Assembly: GCA_034926865.1 (NCBI GenBank)
Contig: JAYFQP010000007.1
Location: forward strand, 129,435-193,434
DNA: 64,000 bases
Source: RGIG1902 sp034926865
GTDB lineage: Bacteria; Bacillota; Clostridia; Oscillospirales; Butyricicoccaceae
Direction of reading: 5' to 3'
A program made the position numbers and the translations under genes. The notes below the pieces were generated by a model. The model saw only the letters and a program-made list of their open reading frames with translations, made no database searches and was not told the DNA's origin. Below are positions 43,971 to 52,764 of this stretch, piece by piece (within the stretch, counting starts at the first letter, position 1; each line of letters starts with the position of its first letter).

Positions 43971-45596
43971 TTATTTTATCGGGGGCAAATATTTCTCTGC
44001 AAAGGAAATTGCGGCCTTTTCAAAATCTTTTATACTACCGGTATTTTGAAGCGTAAGGTCACAGCGGCGGGAGTAAAAATCTGCTCTGGGCTGGCTTTTA
44101 AGGCGCATCAAGGCGAGATCGGCTGAGATGCTGTCACGATATGTCACCCTTTTTAATGAATCCGGACGAGGAGCAAGGATGCCGACGGTCATTGTGCAAT
44201 ATCTGTCAAGGCCGCTTTCAAATAAAAGTGGCACATCGAGCAAAACATAATGCTGCGGGCATGAATACGCCTTTTCGAGCATATGTGTCAGGACTGCCTT
44301 GTGAGCCACGGTGTTTAATTGTTTAAGCTTGTCTTTATCGCTGAAAACAATTTTTGAGAGAAGCCCACGCTCAACTATGCCTGAGCTTTCAGCTTCCGGG
44401 AAAAGGGTGAGTACAGCCGCAGTAAGGCCGCTTTGAGGGTCTTGAAGCAACTCATGATAAACATGGTCGGCATTTATCAGCGTTATATCCGAAACGATTT
44501 TTTCTAATATTTGGCAAAAATGGCTTTTGCCGCTGCCGCTTAGCCCCGTTACGCCTATTATCTGTTTATCGGTGCAGAGTATGCAGTGAAAACCGGCCGA
44601 CTTGCGCATTCGGTTTACGACGCCTTCTCCGCCGCCGTATTCTCTTGGACATTGGGCATGTATTTTTTCGGCGCTTGTGGAATCGAAGCGCCTGAGAAGA
44701 GAAAAAAGCCTGCGGTCATGGCTTCTATGGTCCCATGATTTCCCTAGGGAATATACGCGCTTAAAGCCCAGAGAGCGGAAAAAGTCTTTATATTCGTCAA
44801 AGCATATTATGCCGTCTTTTTTTTCGCATTTTTCGCATATCCGACGGTATGTATCCTCGGGAGCACCCTCGTAAAGGATCACCGGCGCTTTGGGAGCATA
44901 GTGGCGGTACATCATGCCGGGGCTTTTTGCCTTTTCACCCTTTTTAAGGCCGATCTTCGCGGCGATATCTGTATCGGCGGTTCCAAGCACCGAGGCTATC
45001 ATTTCTTCTGTGATCGCTCCGGGCCGCAAAACCTTGGGGATGGCTCTTGTCATATCTACAACAGTTGACTCTACCCCCACCGAGCAGCGACCTCCGTCTA
45101 TTATCAGCGGTATGCGCTCGTCCATATCGTCCATCACATGGGCAGCTGTTGTGGGGGAAGGCTTTCCCGAGGAATTGGCAGAAGGGGCGGCCAGAGGCGA
45201 GCTGAGCTCGATTATCCTTCGAGCCGATTTATGCGATGGCATTCTTATGCCAACAGTATCAAGCCCGGCCGTCACGATATCCGGGATGTCTTCGCCTCTG
45301 GGCAGTATCATTGTAAGCGGCCCGGGCCAGAATGCCTTAGCAAGGGTATAGGCAGCCTCCGGCACGTTCTGAGCTACCTTGGGAAGCTGGTCAAGCGAGG
45401 CTATATGGACTATGAGAGGATTATCCTGAGGGCGGCCCTTGGCCTCAAAAATTTTTTCAACAGCCTGTGGATTAAGAGCGTCTGCCGCAAGCCCGTAGAC
45501 GGTTTCTGTGGGAACGGCAACGACTTCGCCCTCAAGCAGCAGTTTCGCCGCCTCATTATATGATTCCTCACAGGCTTTTAAAAGCCTTGTTTTCAT
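43971..45596 (-). CDS. Fusion: L-threonylcarbamoyladenylate synthase (Sua5/TsaC) and dephospho-CoA kinase (CoaE)
   Basis: One 541-residue frame carries two complete enzymes. Residues 1-340 are Sua5: the YrdC core has V-P-T-E-T-V-Y-G-L-A at 28-37, K-x-R-P-x-x-x-P-L at 53-61, P-G-P-L-T at 91-95 and S-A-N-x-S-G near 139, and the YwlC-type C-terminal domain ends near V-V-N-R-M-R-K. Residues 345-541 are CoaE: P-loop G-L-S-G-S-G-K-S at 351-358, D-V-P-L-L-F-E at 454-460 and R-x-x-Q-P-x-A-D late. Sua5 makes the TC-AMP for tRNA t6A37; CoaE makes CoA. The two activities are normally separate genes. There is no internal start with a ribosome site at the join. Both folds look intact, so both activities are expected. 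Confidence 0.88.
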   Translation of the reverse strand: MKTRLLKACEESYNEAAKLLLEGEVVAVPTETVYGLAADALNPQAVEKIFEAKGRPQDNPLIVHIASLDQLPKVAQNVPEAAYTLAKAFWPGPLTMILPRGEDIPDIVTAGLDTVGIRMPSHKSARRIIELSSPLAAPSANSSGKPSPTTAAHVMDDMDERIPLIIDGGRCSVGVESTVVDMTRAIPKVLRPGAITEEMIASVLGTADTDIAAKIGLKKGEKAKSPGMMYRHYAPKAPVILYEGAPEDTYRRICEKCEKKDGIICFDEYKDFFRSLGFKRVYSLGKSWDHRSHDRRLFSLLRRFDSTSAEKIHAQCPREYGGGEGVVNRMRKSAGFHCILCTDKQIIGVTGLSGSGKSHFCQILEKIVSDITLINADHVYHELLQDPQSGLTAAVLTLFPEAESSGIVERGLLSKIVFSDKDKLKQLNTVAHKAVLTHMLEKAYSCPQHYVLLDVPLLFESGLDRYCTMTVGILAPRPDSLKRVTYRDSISADLALMRLKSQPRADFYSRRCDLTLQNTGSIKDFEKAAISFAEKYLPPIK

Positions 45597-45618
45597 TTCA
45601 AGCGCCTTCCTTCAAAAA

Positions 45619-46683
45619 TCACTGCGCTCCCCTGAGCTTTTCTGCCTGGGCAGCTGCTGTCAAAGCATCGATTATCTCGTCAAGGTCTCCGTCCATTACC
45701 TGGTCAAGCTTGTGGAGGGTAAGGCCAATGCGGTGGTCGGTCACCCTTCCCTGAGGGAAGTTATATGTCCGAATACGCTCAGAACGGTCGCCTGTTCCAA
45801 CCTGTAAGCGGCGTTCGCCGGCGCGTTCTTTTTCAAGCTCCTGCTGCTTGGCCTCATAGAGCTTTGAACGCAGTACCTTCATAGCCCTGTCACGGTTTTT
45901 GTATTGGGAGCGCTCGTCCTGACATTCCACCACGACTCCTGTTGGGATATGGGTTATGCGTATAGCCGACTCGGTTTTGTTTACATGCTGGCCGCCCGCG
46001 CCGCCGCTACGGTAAGTGTCGATCTGCAGATCGGCGGGGTTGATCTCTATTTCTACTTCCTCGGCCTCGGGGAGGACGGCTACAGTTACGGCTGATGTGT
46101 GTATCCTTCCTGAGCTCTCTGTTTCTGGTACGCGCTGCACCCTGTGTGCCCCGCTTTCAAACTTGAAGCGAGCCCATGCGCCGCGGCCTTCTATAAGAAA
46201 GCTTATTTCCTTTATTCCGCCGATCTCCGTCTCGTTTATATTCATGACTTCTACGGAGAAGCGTTTACGCTCGGCGTACATTGAATACATCCTGAAGAGA
46301 TCGGAGGCAAACAAAGCCGCCTCTTCGCCTCCGACGCCGCCGCGTATCTCAACGATAACGTTTTTATCGTCATTTACATCTTTGGGCAGCAAAAGAACTC
46401 TGAGCTGCTGCTCAATCTCAGCCATACGGTCTTTTGCCTCGTCGACCTCCAGAAAGGCCATATCCCTTATCTCAGGGTCATCGTCCCGCAGAAGTTCCTG
46501 GGCCGTGTGGTGATCCTCCTGGGCGCGTTTGTAGGCGCGGTATGCCTCGACGACCGGCGTGAGCTCTTTTTGCTCCTTCAAAAGCTCTGCGGCTCGTTTG
46601 GGATCGTTGTAGAGATCGCTGCACTGAAGAGCTTCCTCAATTTCGACAAGCCTTTTTTCAACTTCGGCCAATTTTTCCAACAT
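45619..46683 (-). CDS. prfA: Peptide chain release factor 1
   Basis: A 354-residue class-I release factor that reads UAA/UAG. The GGQ tip is at 230-232 (G-A-G-G-Q-H-V-N) and the codon-recognition motif is P186-E-T188, the PxT form of RF1 rather than the SPF of RF2. Domain order and length are normal. GGAATAAATATG precedes the start. It lies 22 bases upstream of the Sua5-CoaE gene; RF1 and Sua5 neighbouring is a frequent Firmicutes arrangement, though the methyltransferase prmC, usually between them, is absent here. Confidence 0.95.
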   Translation of the reverse strand: MLEKLAEVEKRLVEIEEALQCSDLYNDPKRAAELLKEQKELTPVVEAYRAYKRAQEDHHTAQELLRDDDPEIRDMAFLEVDEAKDRMAEIEQQLRVLLLPKDVNDDKNVIVEIRGGVGGEEAALFASDLFRMYSMYAERKRFSVEVMNINETEIGGIKEISFLIEGRGAWARFKFESGAHRVQRVPETESSGRIHTSAVTVAVLPEAEEVEIEINPADLQIDTYRSGGAGGQHVNKTESAIRITHIPTGVVVECQDERSQYKNRDRAMKVLRSKLYEAKQQELEKERAGERRLQVGTGDRSERIRTYNFPQGRVTDHRIGLTLHKLDQVMDGDLDEIIDALTAAAQAEKLRGAQ

Positions 46684-46840
46684 ATTTATTCCTCACAAAA
46701 ATAATTTTTTCAATCAAAAATCATGGCAAACCAAGGCTTGTAAAGAATAGAAGGTTTTGGAGCGCCATGGAAAATAAAAGTTATAATATTATACCGCATT
46801 TATGGGGAAAATTCAAATGTAAGGAGGGGGATTTAAAAAG

Positions 46841-46999
46841 ATGAGAAAAGAAAACGCAAGAAAACGCAAAAATAATGCAAACCCTGTGCCGCCCGCAGGC
46901 ATGAGGGCTGATAAGAGAAGGCAGGAAACAGGCTCAGCTTTGCCAGACAAAGACAGCCTATTGGAAGAAATGGAATGGCGAAGGGAGCACAGCCAATAA
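46841..46999 (+). CDS. Small basic hydrophilic protein (52 residues)
   Basis: A 53-codon frame with an AAGGAGGGGG ribosome site 7 bases before the ATG. The protein is highly charged (M-R-K-E-N-A-R-K-R-K near the start, E-E-M-E-W-R-R-E-H at the end) with a Pro/Gly middle. It does not match a known SASP type by eye but lies among spore-related small genes (YtxH-like and SASP), so a sporulation role is plausible. Confidence 0.55.
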   Translation: MRKENARKRKNNANPVPPAGMRADKRRQETGSALPDKDSLLEEMEWRREHSQ

Positions 47000-47054
47000 T
47001 TCTCTTGCAAGAACAAAAATATAACGGAGATCATTATATGGGAGGTGCACTAAA

Positions 47055-47219
47055 ATGAGATCAAGCAACTTAATGATGGCGATAGTAGCCGGAGCTGCGA
47101 TAGGCGCAGTTGCCGGTATAGCCGCCAATGAGATGGGAATGGTCAATGGCAGGCAGCTTAAATCACAGGCAAAAAAAGCAGTCAGAGCCATGGAACAGAT
47201 GACAGACAAACTTTCCTGA
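47055..47219 (+). CDS. Small YtxH-like membrane protein (54 residues)
   Basis: The frame 47055-47219 has GGGAGGTGC before the ATG. Residues 7-25 (M-M-A-I-V-A-G-A-A-I-G-A-V-A-G-I-A) form a Gly/Ala-rich helix as in YtxH/DUF3792-like stress or sporulation proteins, followed by a charged amphipathic helix. The stop is TGA at 47217; the same frame stays open and coding-like for another 33 codons to 47321 (see findings). Confidence 0.6.
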   Translation: MRSSNLMMAIVAGAAIGAVAGIAANEMGMVNGRQLKSQAKKAVRAMEQMTDKLS

Positions 47220-47433
47220 AGGGAAATTACTCCTGAGGAAAAATCGAAAATAGCCCAAGATATGATCGCAATGGCTTATGGCATATATTTCTTGTTATAT
47301 ACAGCGAAAAGATTCAAATAATATTGTCGTAACCAAGGGCAAATGCCCATGGTGATCATATAGAAAGCCTTTACCGTTTTTTATCTTACGGTAAGAAGCG
47401 GTAAGGGCAAAATAAAAAAAGGAGAAATTATAA

Positions 47434-47625
47434 ATGGCAAGCAATAGTTACAACCTTTCTACCGAAGCCAAGAATGCACTTCACAATTTTAAGATGGAGA
47501 CAGCCAGAGAAGTTGGCGTTACTCTTAAAGATGGCTATAATGGCGATTTGACAAGCAGACAGGCCGGATCAATTGGCGGCCAGATGGTTAAGAAGCTCAT
47601 CGAGAAGGCGGAGAACAGCCTGTAA
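47434..47625 (+). CDS. Alpha/beta-type small acid-soluble spore protein (SASP)
   Basis: A 63-residue SASP. The GPR protease cleavage segment is near M-E-T-A-R-E-V-G and the conserved DNA-binding core is G-Y-N-G-D-L-T-S-R-Q-A-G-S-I-G-G-Q-M-V-K-K-L-I. These proteins coat spore DNA and are broken down at germination. An AAAAGGAG site precedes the ATG. This is the strongest evidence in the window that the organism makes spores. Expression is expected from sigma-G; I could not fix its promoter. Confidence 0.95.
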   Translation: MASNSYNLSTEAKNALHNFKMETAREVGVTLKDGYNGDLTSRQAGSIGGQMVKKLIEKAENSL

Positions 47626-47638
47626 GGCATTATCCCTT

Positions 47639-47671
47639 TAAAGGCGCGGCGCATGCCGCGCCTTTTATTGT
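47639..47671. terminator. Terminator of the SASP gene
   Basis: AAAGGCGCGGC and GCCGCGCCTTT pair around GCAT at 47640-47665, followed by TTATTG. Confidence 0.9.
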
Positions 47672-47751
47672 ACATAAAGCTTTTGACGTGGTAATATAAA
47701 AATAACAGATATTGAGGATCTGTTAATTAATCGGCTGGAGGTAAAAATATT

Positions 47752-47931
47752 ATGGATAAGAAAAAGCTGCTTTTTGTATTCACGGTTTTGTTCGGGCTGC
47801 TGACGGTTGGGGGAGTTGCGTATATAGCTTACATGAGGGGGAAGACAAGCGGAGCTTTTGCTTTCATACCAGCAGTGGCCACTATTCTTGCTTTCAATGC
47901 ATACCGTTCTGAAGGAAGCGGAAAAAAGTAG
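47752..47931 (+). CDS. Small two-helix membrane protein (59 residues)
   Basis: A 60-codon frame with GGAGGTAAAAATATT before the ATG. Two hydrophobic segments (about 6-27 and 36-50) are joined by a short polar turn (M-R-G-K-T-S-G). The C-terminus is charged (R-S-E-G-S-G-K-K). Unknown function; too short for family assignment. Confidence 0.6.
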   Translation: MDKKKLLFVFTVLFGLLTVGGVAYIAYMRGKTSGAFAFIPAVATILAFNAYRSEGSGKK

Positions 47932-48043
47932 ATAGAATTATTTGCGTACATAGGAGCGGCCTTCGGGATGGGGACGACAGGGAAAGCTCTGTGGAGGTGG
48001 AAGTAAGCCGATTTAATGATAATGGACATTAGTATAAACTGAG

Positions 48044-48095
48044 CATAAAACGCATTTCGGCGCGGGACTTAACCCACGCCGAAATGCGTTTTATG
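48044..48095. terminator. Bidirectional terminator, long stem
   Basis: CATAAAACGCATTTCGGCG pairs with CGCCGAAATGCGTTTTATG; the middle pairs GGG/CCC with one mismatch. It lies between the small membrane gene and the converging diguanylate cyclase gene. Confidence 0.9.
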
Positions 48096-48167
48096 ATAAT
48101 TTTGAAAGAAAGGATTATTTTACTCTGGGTGAAGGTCTTTTTTAATATAGCAAACAATAATCGGATG

Positions 48168-50657
48168 TTAAAGCGGAGTTATCGTGCCTATTGCCCTGTA
48201 TGGCATGCCGGAGTCGTCATATGTCATCTTAAAGCTGTATTTTGCAGGTTTTACTGTCCCATCTGGGGAAATCTTTTTTAAAACAGCTTCTCCGGAGGGC
48301 TCGCCATTCATTATAGAGCGTATCAAGGCATTAAAAGCATCCTTTGAGTCTTCGTGTATATGATGGTCGCGGTAAGAGGTGGAGCTGAAACCCTTTATAA
48401 CATTATTGCTTACGCCCAGCCGTTTTGCGATGTTTTGGGAAAGAACAAGGGTATCCTCAGGGATATCGATCTCCCAAAGATAAAGCCCTGATTGCTCGAG
48501 CGCTATGCGATAACGTTCCTCAGCAAGCTTGAGCTGCTGCTCGTTCCTTTTCAAGCAGTCAATATTTGTTATTACTCCTATAACATGATGGGAAAGGCCT
48601 GTCTCATCAGATATCAGCCCGCCGCTTAAATGGTACCACACTGGGAGGCCACCTTCGGAAGAAATTCCGCGGTATGTATAATCAATAGGCGAATTGGATT
48701 TTGCCGAATCGATAATGATCTGCTTGAGATAGGGGAGATCCTCCGGCAGAACAGTAGAGAAAAAGTCGAGGCTTTCCCCGGGGGCATAGCCTATAGATTT
48801 AAAAAGGCCAGGGCTCGTATATGTTATTTTTATTCCCTCAAGCACATCTGCCAGAATAACTCCGCCCTCCATATGCTCAAGCAGGGCTTTGAGCTGCACC
48901 ATTGTTGAATGCTCAGGAAAGGATGGCTGCGGAGCAGGTCCGCCTGTTTTATCGTCCCATATGGCATAGCGGTTCTTGCCGCTTTCCTTGGCTTTGTAAA
49001 GGGAGGCGTCTGCATCTGACTGCAGCGTTTGCATGGGCGTATCATCCCCTGTGTAGATGCGTACGCCGACACTTGCCGAAAGCTCGATGGAAATGCCGTC
49101 AACTGTGCAGACATACTCGAGTGCTTCTCTCAGTTCTGATGCTTTTTTGCGAACCTGCTCTTTTCCGGGGATATTCTTCATAAGAGCAATAAACTCATCT
49201 CCACCGACGCGGCCCACTATGTCATCTGTTCTGAAGGAGCGTCTGATGATTGAGGCGATGTCTTTTATCACCTTATCGCCGCACATATGGCCGAAGGTAT
49301 CGTTTATGCTTTTAAAATTGTCGAGATCTATCATGAAGACGGCATGATGACGATCACTGTGTTCTGCAAGGAAGCGTTCGATCTTTTCAAGAACCGATAC
49401 ATGGTTAAGGAGGCCGGTCATGGCGTCATGCTCTGCCGCTATCATAAGGCGGCGGCGGGACTGAAGATCTTCATCTATATCGAAGAGGGAAGATATCATC
49501 ATAAGGTGTCCGTTTGTAGGATTGCAGACAAAATAGCAGTCATTCTTTATCCATTTTTGCAGGCCATCAGGCATCTTAAGGCAAAACTCAAAAGAATCAT
49601 CATGGCTGCCGCACTCATAAAGCTCCTTAAGACGGGGGATTGAGAAAGCTGACAAAAAAGACTTTGATTGTTCATCCTCTACGAGGATCTGACCTATGGC
49701 ACCGGCATATTCATCAACATTATGAGCCTTTGTAAGAGAAAGAGAAGAGACCTCATCTTTGAATACCCGTTTTATCACGATATCATCTGTGAGATCAAAC
49801 AGCGTGATACAGCAGGTGTTTTGAGAAAGCGAGAGGCGATATTCGAGCTCACGCTCATAATTTATTCTTGCACGCTGCTGCTCTGTGACATCCTCGGATA
49901 TTCCGATAGCCTTGTATGGCTGTTTGTTGCTGTCAAAAAGATTGTTATAGTGCACATGGTCATAGCTGTAATCCTCGGAGCCAGGGTGTTTCATCATGAA
50001 AATTCCCTCGGCTTCAGGCGCGCCTTCTCTCAGGCGGCGGTACATGTCAAGGAACTTGTCCGCCGATTCGGGGTGAACATAGCCTTCTTCAACAAGGCTT
50101 TCAGGCACATCGCGTATGATCCGCTGCTCGCCGAGATTGCTGCCGGAGCGGTTTGTCATATGTATCGTCCTGGTGGCATAATCGTATTCGAGAATTGAAA
50201 CGGCGGTATTCTGAAGCACCATTTTAAGATGATGCTCGTTGAATTGAAGCCTGAGATTTTCGTAGACAAGATTGATTTCGTCGGTCATGTTACGGCTGAT
50301 GCCGTAAATGCCGGTTGGATTGCCTTCCGCATCGCGGATTATGTATTTTGAGGTTGAGGAATACCTGGGCACACCGTCTTTATCTGGCAGGGGTTCAATA
50401 TAATTGATAAGATTGCGGCCGCTGAGAAGGATGTTCCTGTCGTCCTCGACATATCTTTCAGCAAGACTATGGTTTTCAAACAGGTCAAAATCCGTTTTGC
50501 CGATGATAAGATGCGGATCGTCAATATTTGTCAGCTTTGCAAAGGTTTTAGAGACACCTATGTATCTGAGAGAAATATCTTTAATGAACATTATGTCAGG
50601 GGTGTTTTCCAGCAGAGTAATTAAAGCGCTGCTCTGCAGCAGTGTATTGTCGTTCAA
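48168..50657 (-). CDS. Multi-PAS diguanylate cyclase with PAS domains on both sides of GGDEF
   Basis: An 829-residue soluble signalling protein, without membrane helices. PAS domains lie at about 10-125 and 145-262, a degenerate PAS-like unit at 285-395, the GGDEF domain at 410-570, and PAS domains at about 585-702 and 718-829. The active site G-G-D-E-F is at 485-489, and the inhibitory site R-T-D-D at 476-479 is exactly five residues ahead, so it should make c-di-GMP with product inhibition. Having two sensory domains after the cyclase and ending right at a PAS/PAC boundary is unusual; a lost C-terminal output domain is possible. The start is GTG or ATG within the usual GGAGGTGAGGGG site. 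Confidence 0.9.
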   Translation of the reverse strand: MNDNTLLQSSALITLLENTPDIMFIKDISLRYIGVSKTFAKLTNIDDPHLIIGKTDFDLFENHSLAERYVEDDRNILLSGRNLINYIEPLPDKDGVPRYSSTSKYIIRDAEGNPTGIYGISRNMTDEINLVYENLRLQFNEHHLKMVLQNTAVSILEYDYATRTIHMTNRSGSNLGEQRIIRDVPESLVEEGYVHPESADKFLDMYRRLREGAPEAEGIFMMKHPGSEDYSYDHVHYNNLFDSNKQPYKAIGISEDVTEQQRARINYERELEYRLSLSQNTCCITLFDLTDDIVIKRVFKDEVSSLSLTKAHNVDEYAGAIGQILVEDEQSKSFLSAFSIPRLKELYECGSHDDSFEFCLKMPDGLQKWIKNDCYFVCNPTNGHLMMISSLFDIDEDLQSRRRLMIAAEHDAMTGLLNHVSVLEKIERFLAEHSDRHHAVFMIDLDNFKSINDTFGHMCGDKVIKDIASIIRRSFRTDDIVGRVGGDEFIALMKNIPGKEQVRKKASELREALEYVCTVDGISIELSASVGVRIYTGDDTPMQTLQSDADASLYKAKESGKNRYAIWDDKTGGPAPQPSFPEHSTMVQLKALLEHMEGGVILADVLEGIKITYTSPGLFKSIGYAPGESLDFFSTVLPEDLPYLKQIIIDSAKSNSPIDYTYRGISSEGGLPVWYHLSGGLISDETGLSHHVIGVITNIDCLKRNEQQLKLAEERYRIALEQSGLYLWEIDIPEDTLVLSQNIAKRLGVSNNVIKGFSSTSYRDHHIHEDSKDAFNALIRSIMNGEPSGEAVLKKISPDGTVKPAKYSFKMTYDDSGMPYRAIGTITPL

Positions 50658-50987
50658 CCCCTCACCTCCCGGTTAGTTGTTTTATTTAAACAGGCGCGGT
50701 ATTTTTACATATATTGGATATTATAAATTGCCGCCCTATGAGAAAAATGTCGAGTATAAACAATTTTTTTCTTGTTGCTGAAAAATACAAACATATAAAG
50801 AATATGGATACATTATATCCGGGGAGGGTACAAGATTGGTTACAAAAGAGAGAAAAAAGGGAAAATTAATGTAAACAAAAGTAATTTATGATAAAAATAT
50901 ATATCTCAACAGCATCGGCGGGTATAATATTGATATTACTTACGCCTGATAAATGATTTAAAGGAGAGATCTGATACGAAAAGGAAT
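50658..50987. other. AT-rich intergenic region without a gene
   Basis: A 330-base gap between divergent genes. It is strongly AT-rich, contains TATAAT at 50923-50928 without a clear -35 box, and GGGGAGGG near 50820 that precedes no long frame. It presumably holds both promoters; no RNA signature recognised. Confidence 0.5.
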
Positions 50988-51305
50988 ATGAAATGTCTGA
51001 GATGCGAGGGAGATATGGAGTATATCATGACGCGGAAAATCCAGCTCGGACAGAAAAGTCTGTTGCTGGGAGATCTTTCTAATCTGCTTTCCGGAGCGAT
51101 AGAAGTAGATATATACTCATGCGCCTCATGTGGCAAGATAGAGTTCTTTCAGTCTCTTGAAAGTAAAGAACCCGGGGGAATAAAACAGGTTAAATGTCCA
51201 AGGTGCGGCAGGATTCACGATATGGATTATCCCAAATGTCCGTTCTGCAAATATGATTACAGCCAAAATGAAAATGCAGATGCACCCATGGAAGAGACAA
51301 AATAG
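50988..51305 (+). CDS. Zinc-ribbon protein
   Basis: A 105-residue protein with an N-terminal C-L-R-C and a C-A-S-C pair (residues 3-6 and about 45-48) and a second zinc ribbon C-P-R-C ... C-P-F-C (about 68-85). The central segment is beta-rich. Typical of small zinc-ribbon proteins that bind nucleic acid or RNA polymerase, but function is unknown. AAAAGGA precedes the ATG. Confidence 0.75.
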   Translation: MKCLRCEGDMEYIMTRKIQLGQKSLLLGDLSNLLSGAIEVDIYSCASCGKIEFFQSLESKEPGGIKQVKCPRCGRIHDMDYPKCPFCKYDYSQNENADAPMEETK

Positions 51306-51398
51306 CTTTTTTATGAAAAAAGCCAACAGTTAGTTTATCGGCAGAATAGTTCAAAAGTAAAACAATATTGAATAAAATATTTCTATTCAAAGCAGAAT

Positions 51399-51448
51399 AA
51401 AAAAGCACAGCAAACCCACTTTATAATGGGATTGCTGCGCTTTTATGT
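51399..51448. terminator. Terminator after the zinc-ribbon gene
   Basis: AAAAAGCACAGCAA and TTGCTGCGCTTTTA pair with an inner CCCA/TGGG stem and small mismatches. Confidence 0.8.
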
Positions 51449-51531
51449 TTTTTGTCCTTTTTAAGCTTGTGGATGTTGGAGAAAAATGTCTTTGCCGATG
51501 GAAAAGGAGCCATTTTGTAAGATGGCTTTTA

Positions 51532-52002
51532 TTATGTTCTAAGAGTCGCTCTCAGACGGTCAGTCTTAAGCAGGAGGTCAAGTGCGTCTTCCGGCGATGA
51601 AACAAGTATGTCGGCATGAGGTATGAGATCGGCGCATACTCCTTCTTTTTCCATCACGGCGATAGAGAGAGAGGACGCCTTGAACATTTGGATATCATTA
51701 AAGCCGTTTCCTATGGCGCAAACATTTTCGCCAAGGCCACGGACAATTTCCTCTTTACAGAGGGCGGCTCCTGCTTTTGGAAAAGTCTTTATTTTGACAC
51801 CGAGGCCCTCGCACTGCCGTGTTACGGTTCCGTAGGTATCGGCTGTCAGGATATACACATCAGCCATGGCTGAAAGCTCGCGTATGCGCGTGGCGGCATT
51901 CTCAAGAAGAAGGCCGTCACGCGCAATGGTGCCGTTGTAGTCAAGGACGACTGAGGTGATTATAAAGGGTTTGTCACGACCGGGGATGGCTATTTCTATC
52001 AT
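51532..52002 (-). CDS. HAD-superfamily hydrolase (soluble P-type-ATPase-like, COG4087)
   Basis: A 156-residue HAD protein. The nucleophile Asp21 is in V-L-D-Y-N-G-T-I-A-x-D-G, the loop II Thr in I-L-T-A-D-T-Y, and the Asp motif is in G-N-G-F-N-D. The D-Y-N-G-T form (second Asp replaced by Asn) is normal for this COG, which resembles the P domain of P-type ATPases and probably phosphorylates and dephosphorylates itself. It lies 12 bases from pstB on the same strand, so it may be co-transcribed with the phosphate importer. Substrate unknown. Confidence 0.85.
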   Translation of the reverse strand: MIEIAIPGRDKPFIITSVVLDYNGTIARDGLLLENAATRIRELSAMADVYILTADTYGTVTRQCEGLGVKIKTFPKAGAALCKEEIVRGLGENVCAIGNGFNDIQMFKASSLSIAVMEKEGVCADLIPHADILVSSPEDALDLLLKTDRLRATLRT

Positions 52003-52014
52003 GCTTGATTCTCC

Positions 52015-52764
52015 TTATCCGAATATTCCGCCAAGAAAACTGCGGGTTTCTTCCTCACGGGGGTTTGTGAACAGGCTTTCGACGGGGCCATGCTCGATAA
52101 GCCTGCCTTCATACAGAAATACGACGTTGTCGGAAATACGCCTTGCCTGAGCCAGATTATGAGTGACGATCACGACGGTATAATCCTCCTTAAGGCGGAG
52201 CAGAAGCTCTTCGATGGTCTTTGTGCTTTTGACATCGAGAGCGGAGCAGGGCTCGTCAAGAAGAAGGATTTCAGGCTCGACTGTCAGTGCTCTCGCTATG
52301 CAAAGTCGCTGCTGCTGGCCACCTGAGAGCTTAAGAGCGTTTTTGCCAAGCTCTCCGCTTACCTCACCATAAAGCCCGGCAAGCCGAAGCTTTTCTTCCA
52401 CAAGCCTGTCGAGCTTCGACTTGTCATGAAGCCCATAATATTGTGGGGCATAGGCCATGTTGCGGTATATGGAGAAAGGAAAGGGGGCCGGGGTCTGGAA
52501 TACAAGGCCGATGCGGCGGCGGAGATCATCGCTTTGAAGAGAGCGGGTATCCTTGCCGTCAAGAGTTATGCTTCCGCCCATGGAGGCGCTCGGCTCTTCG
52601 CTCAGCAGGCCGTTCATACACCTGAGAAGAGTGCTTTTTCCGCAGCCGGAGGGCCCTATGACAGCGGTTATACGCTGCTTTGGAATATCTAGCGTGATGC
52701 CGCTGAGGGCAGGCTTGCCATCATAGGAGGCCCAGACATCCTTTAAAGATATTGCTGAACTCAT
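52015..52764 (-). CDS. pstB: Phosphate ABC importer ATP-binding protein
   Basis: A 249-residue ATPase. Walker A GPSGCGKST is at 37-45, the signature LSGGQQQR, Walker B LLLDEPCSALD and switch His in VTHNLAQARR. The gene order pstS-pstC-pstA-pstB and the PstB-specific segment A-L-D-V-K-S-T-K are as expected. It energises high-affinity phosphate uptake. The start codon overlaps pstA by 4 bases (ATGA). No phoU follows in this window; the next gene is the HAD hydrolase. Confidence 0.93.
   Translation of the reverse strand: MSSAISLKDVWASYDGKPALSGITLDIPKQRITAVIGPSGCGKSTLLRCMNGLLSEEPSASMGGSITLDGKDTRSLQSDDLRRRIGLVFQTPAPFPFSIYRNMAYAPQYYGLHDKSKLDRLVEEKLRLAGLYGEVSGELGKNALKLSGGQQQRLCIARALTVEPEILLLDEPCSALDVKSTKTIEELLLRLKEDYTVVIVTHNLAQARRISDNVVFLYEGRLIEHGPVESLFTNPREEETRSFLGGIFG

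Noticed and set aside
46841..47625. Small genes around the SASP as a possible toxin-antitoxin or RiPP cluster
   Set aside because: No maturation enzyme or toxin fold is nearby; sporulation-related small proteins explain them better.
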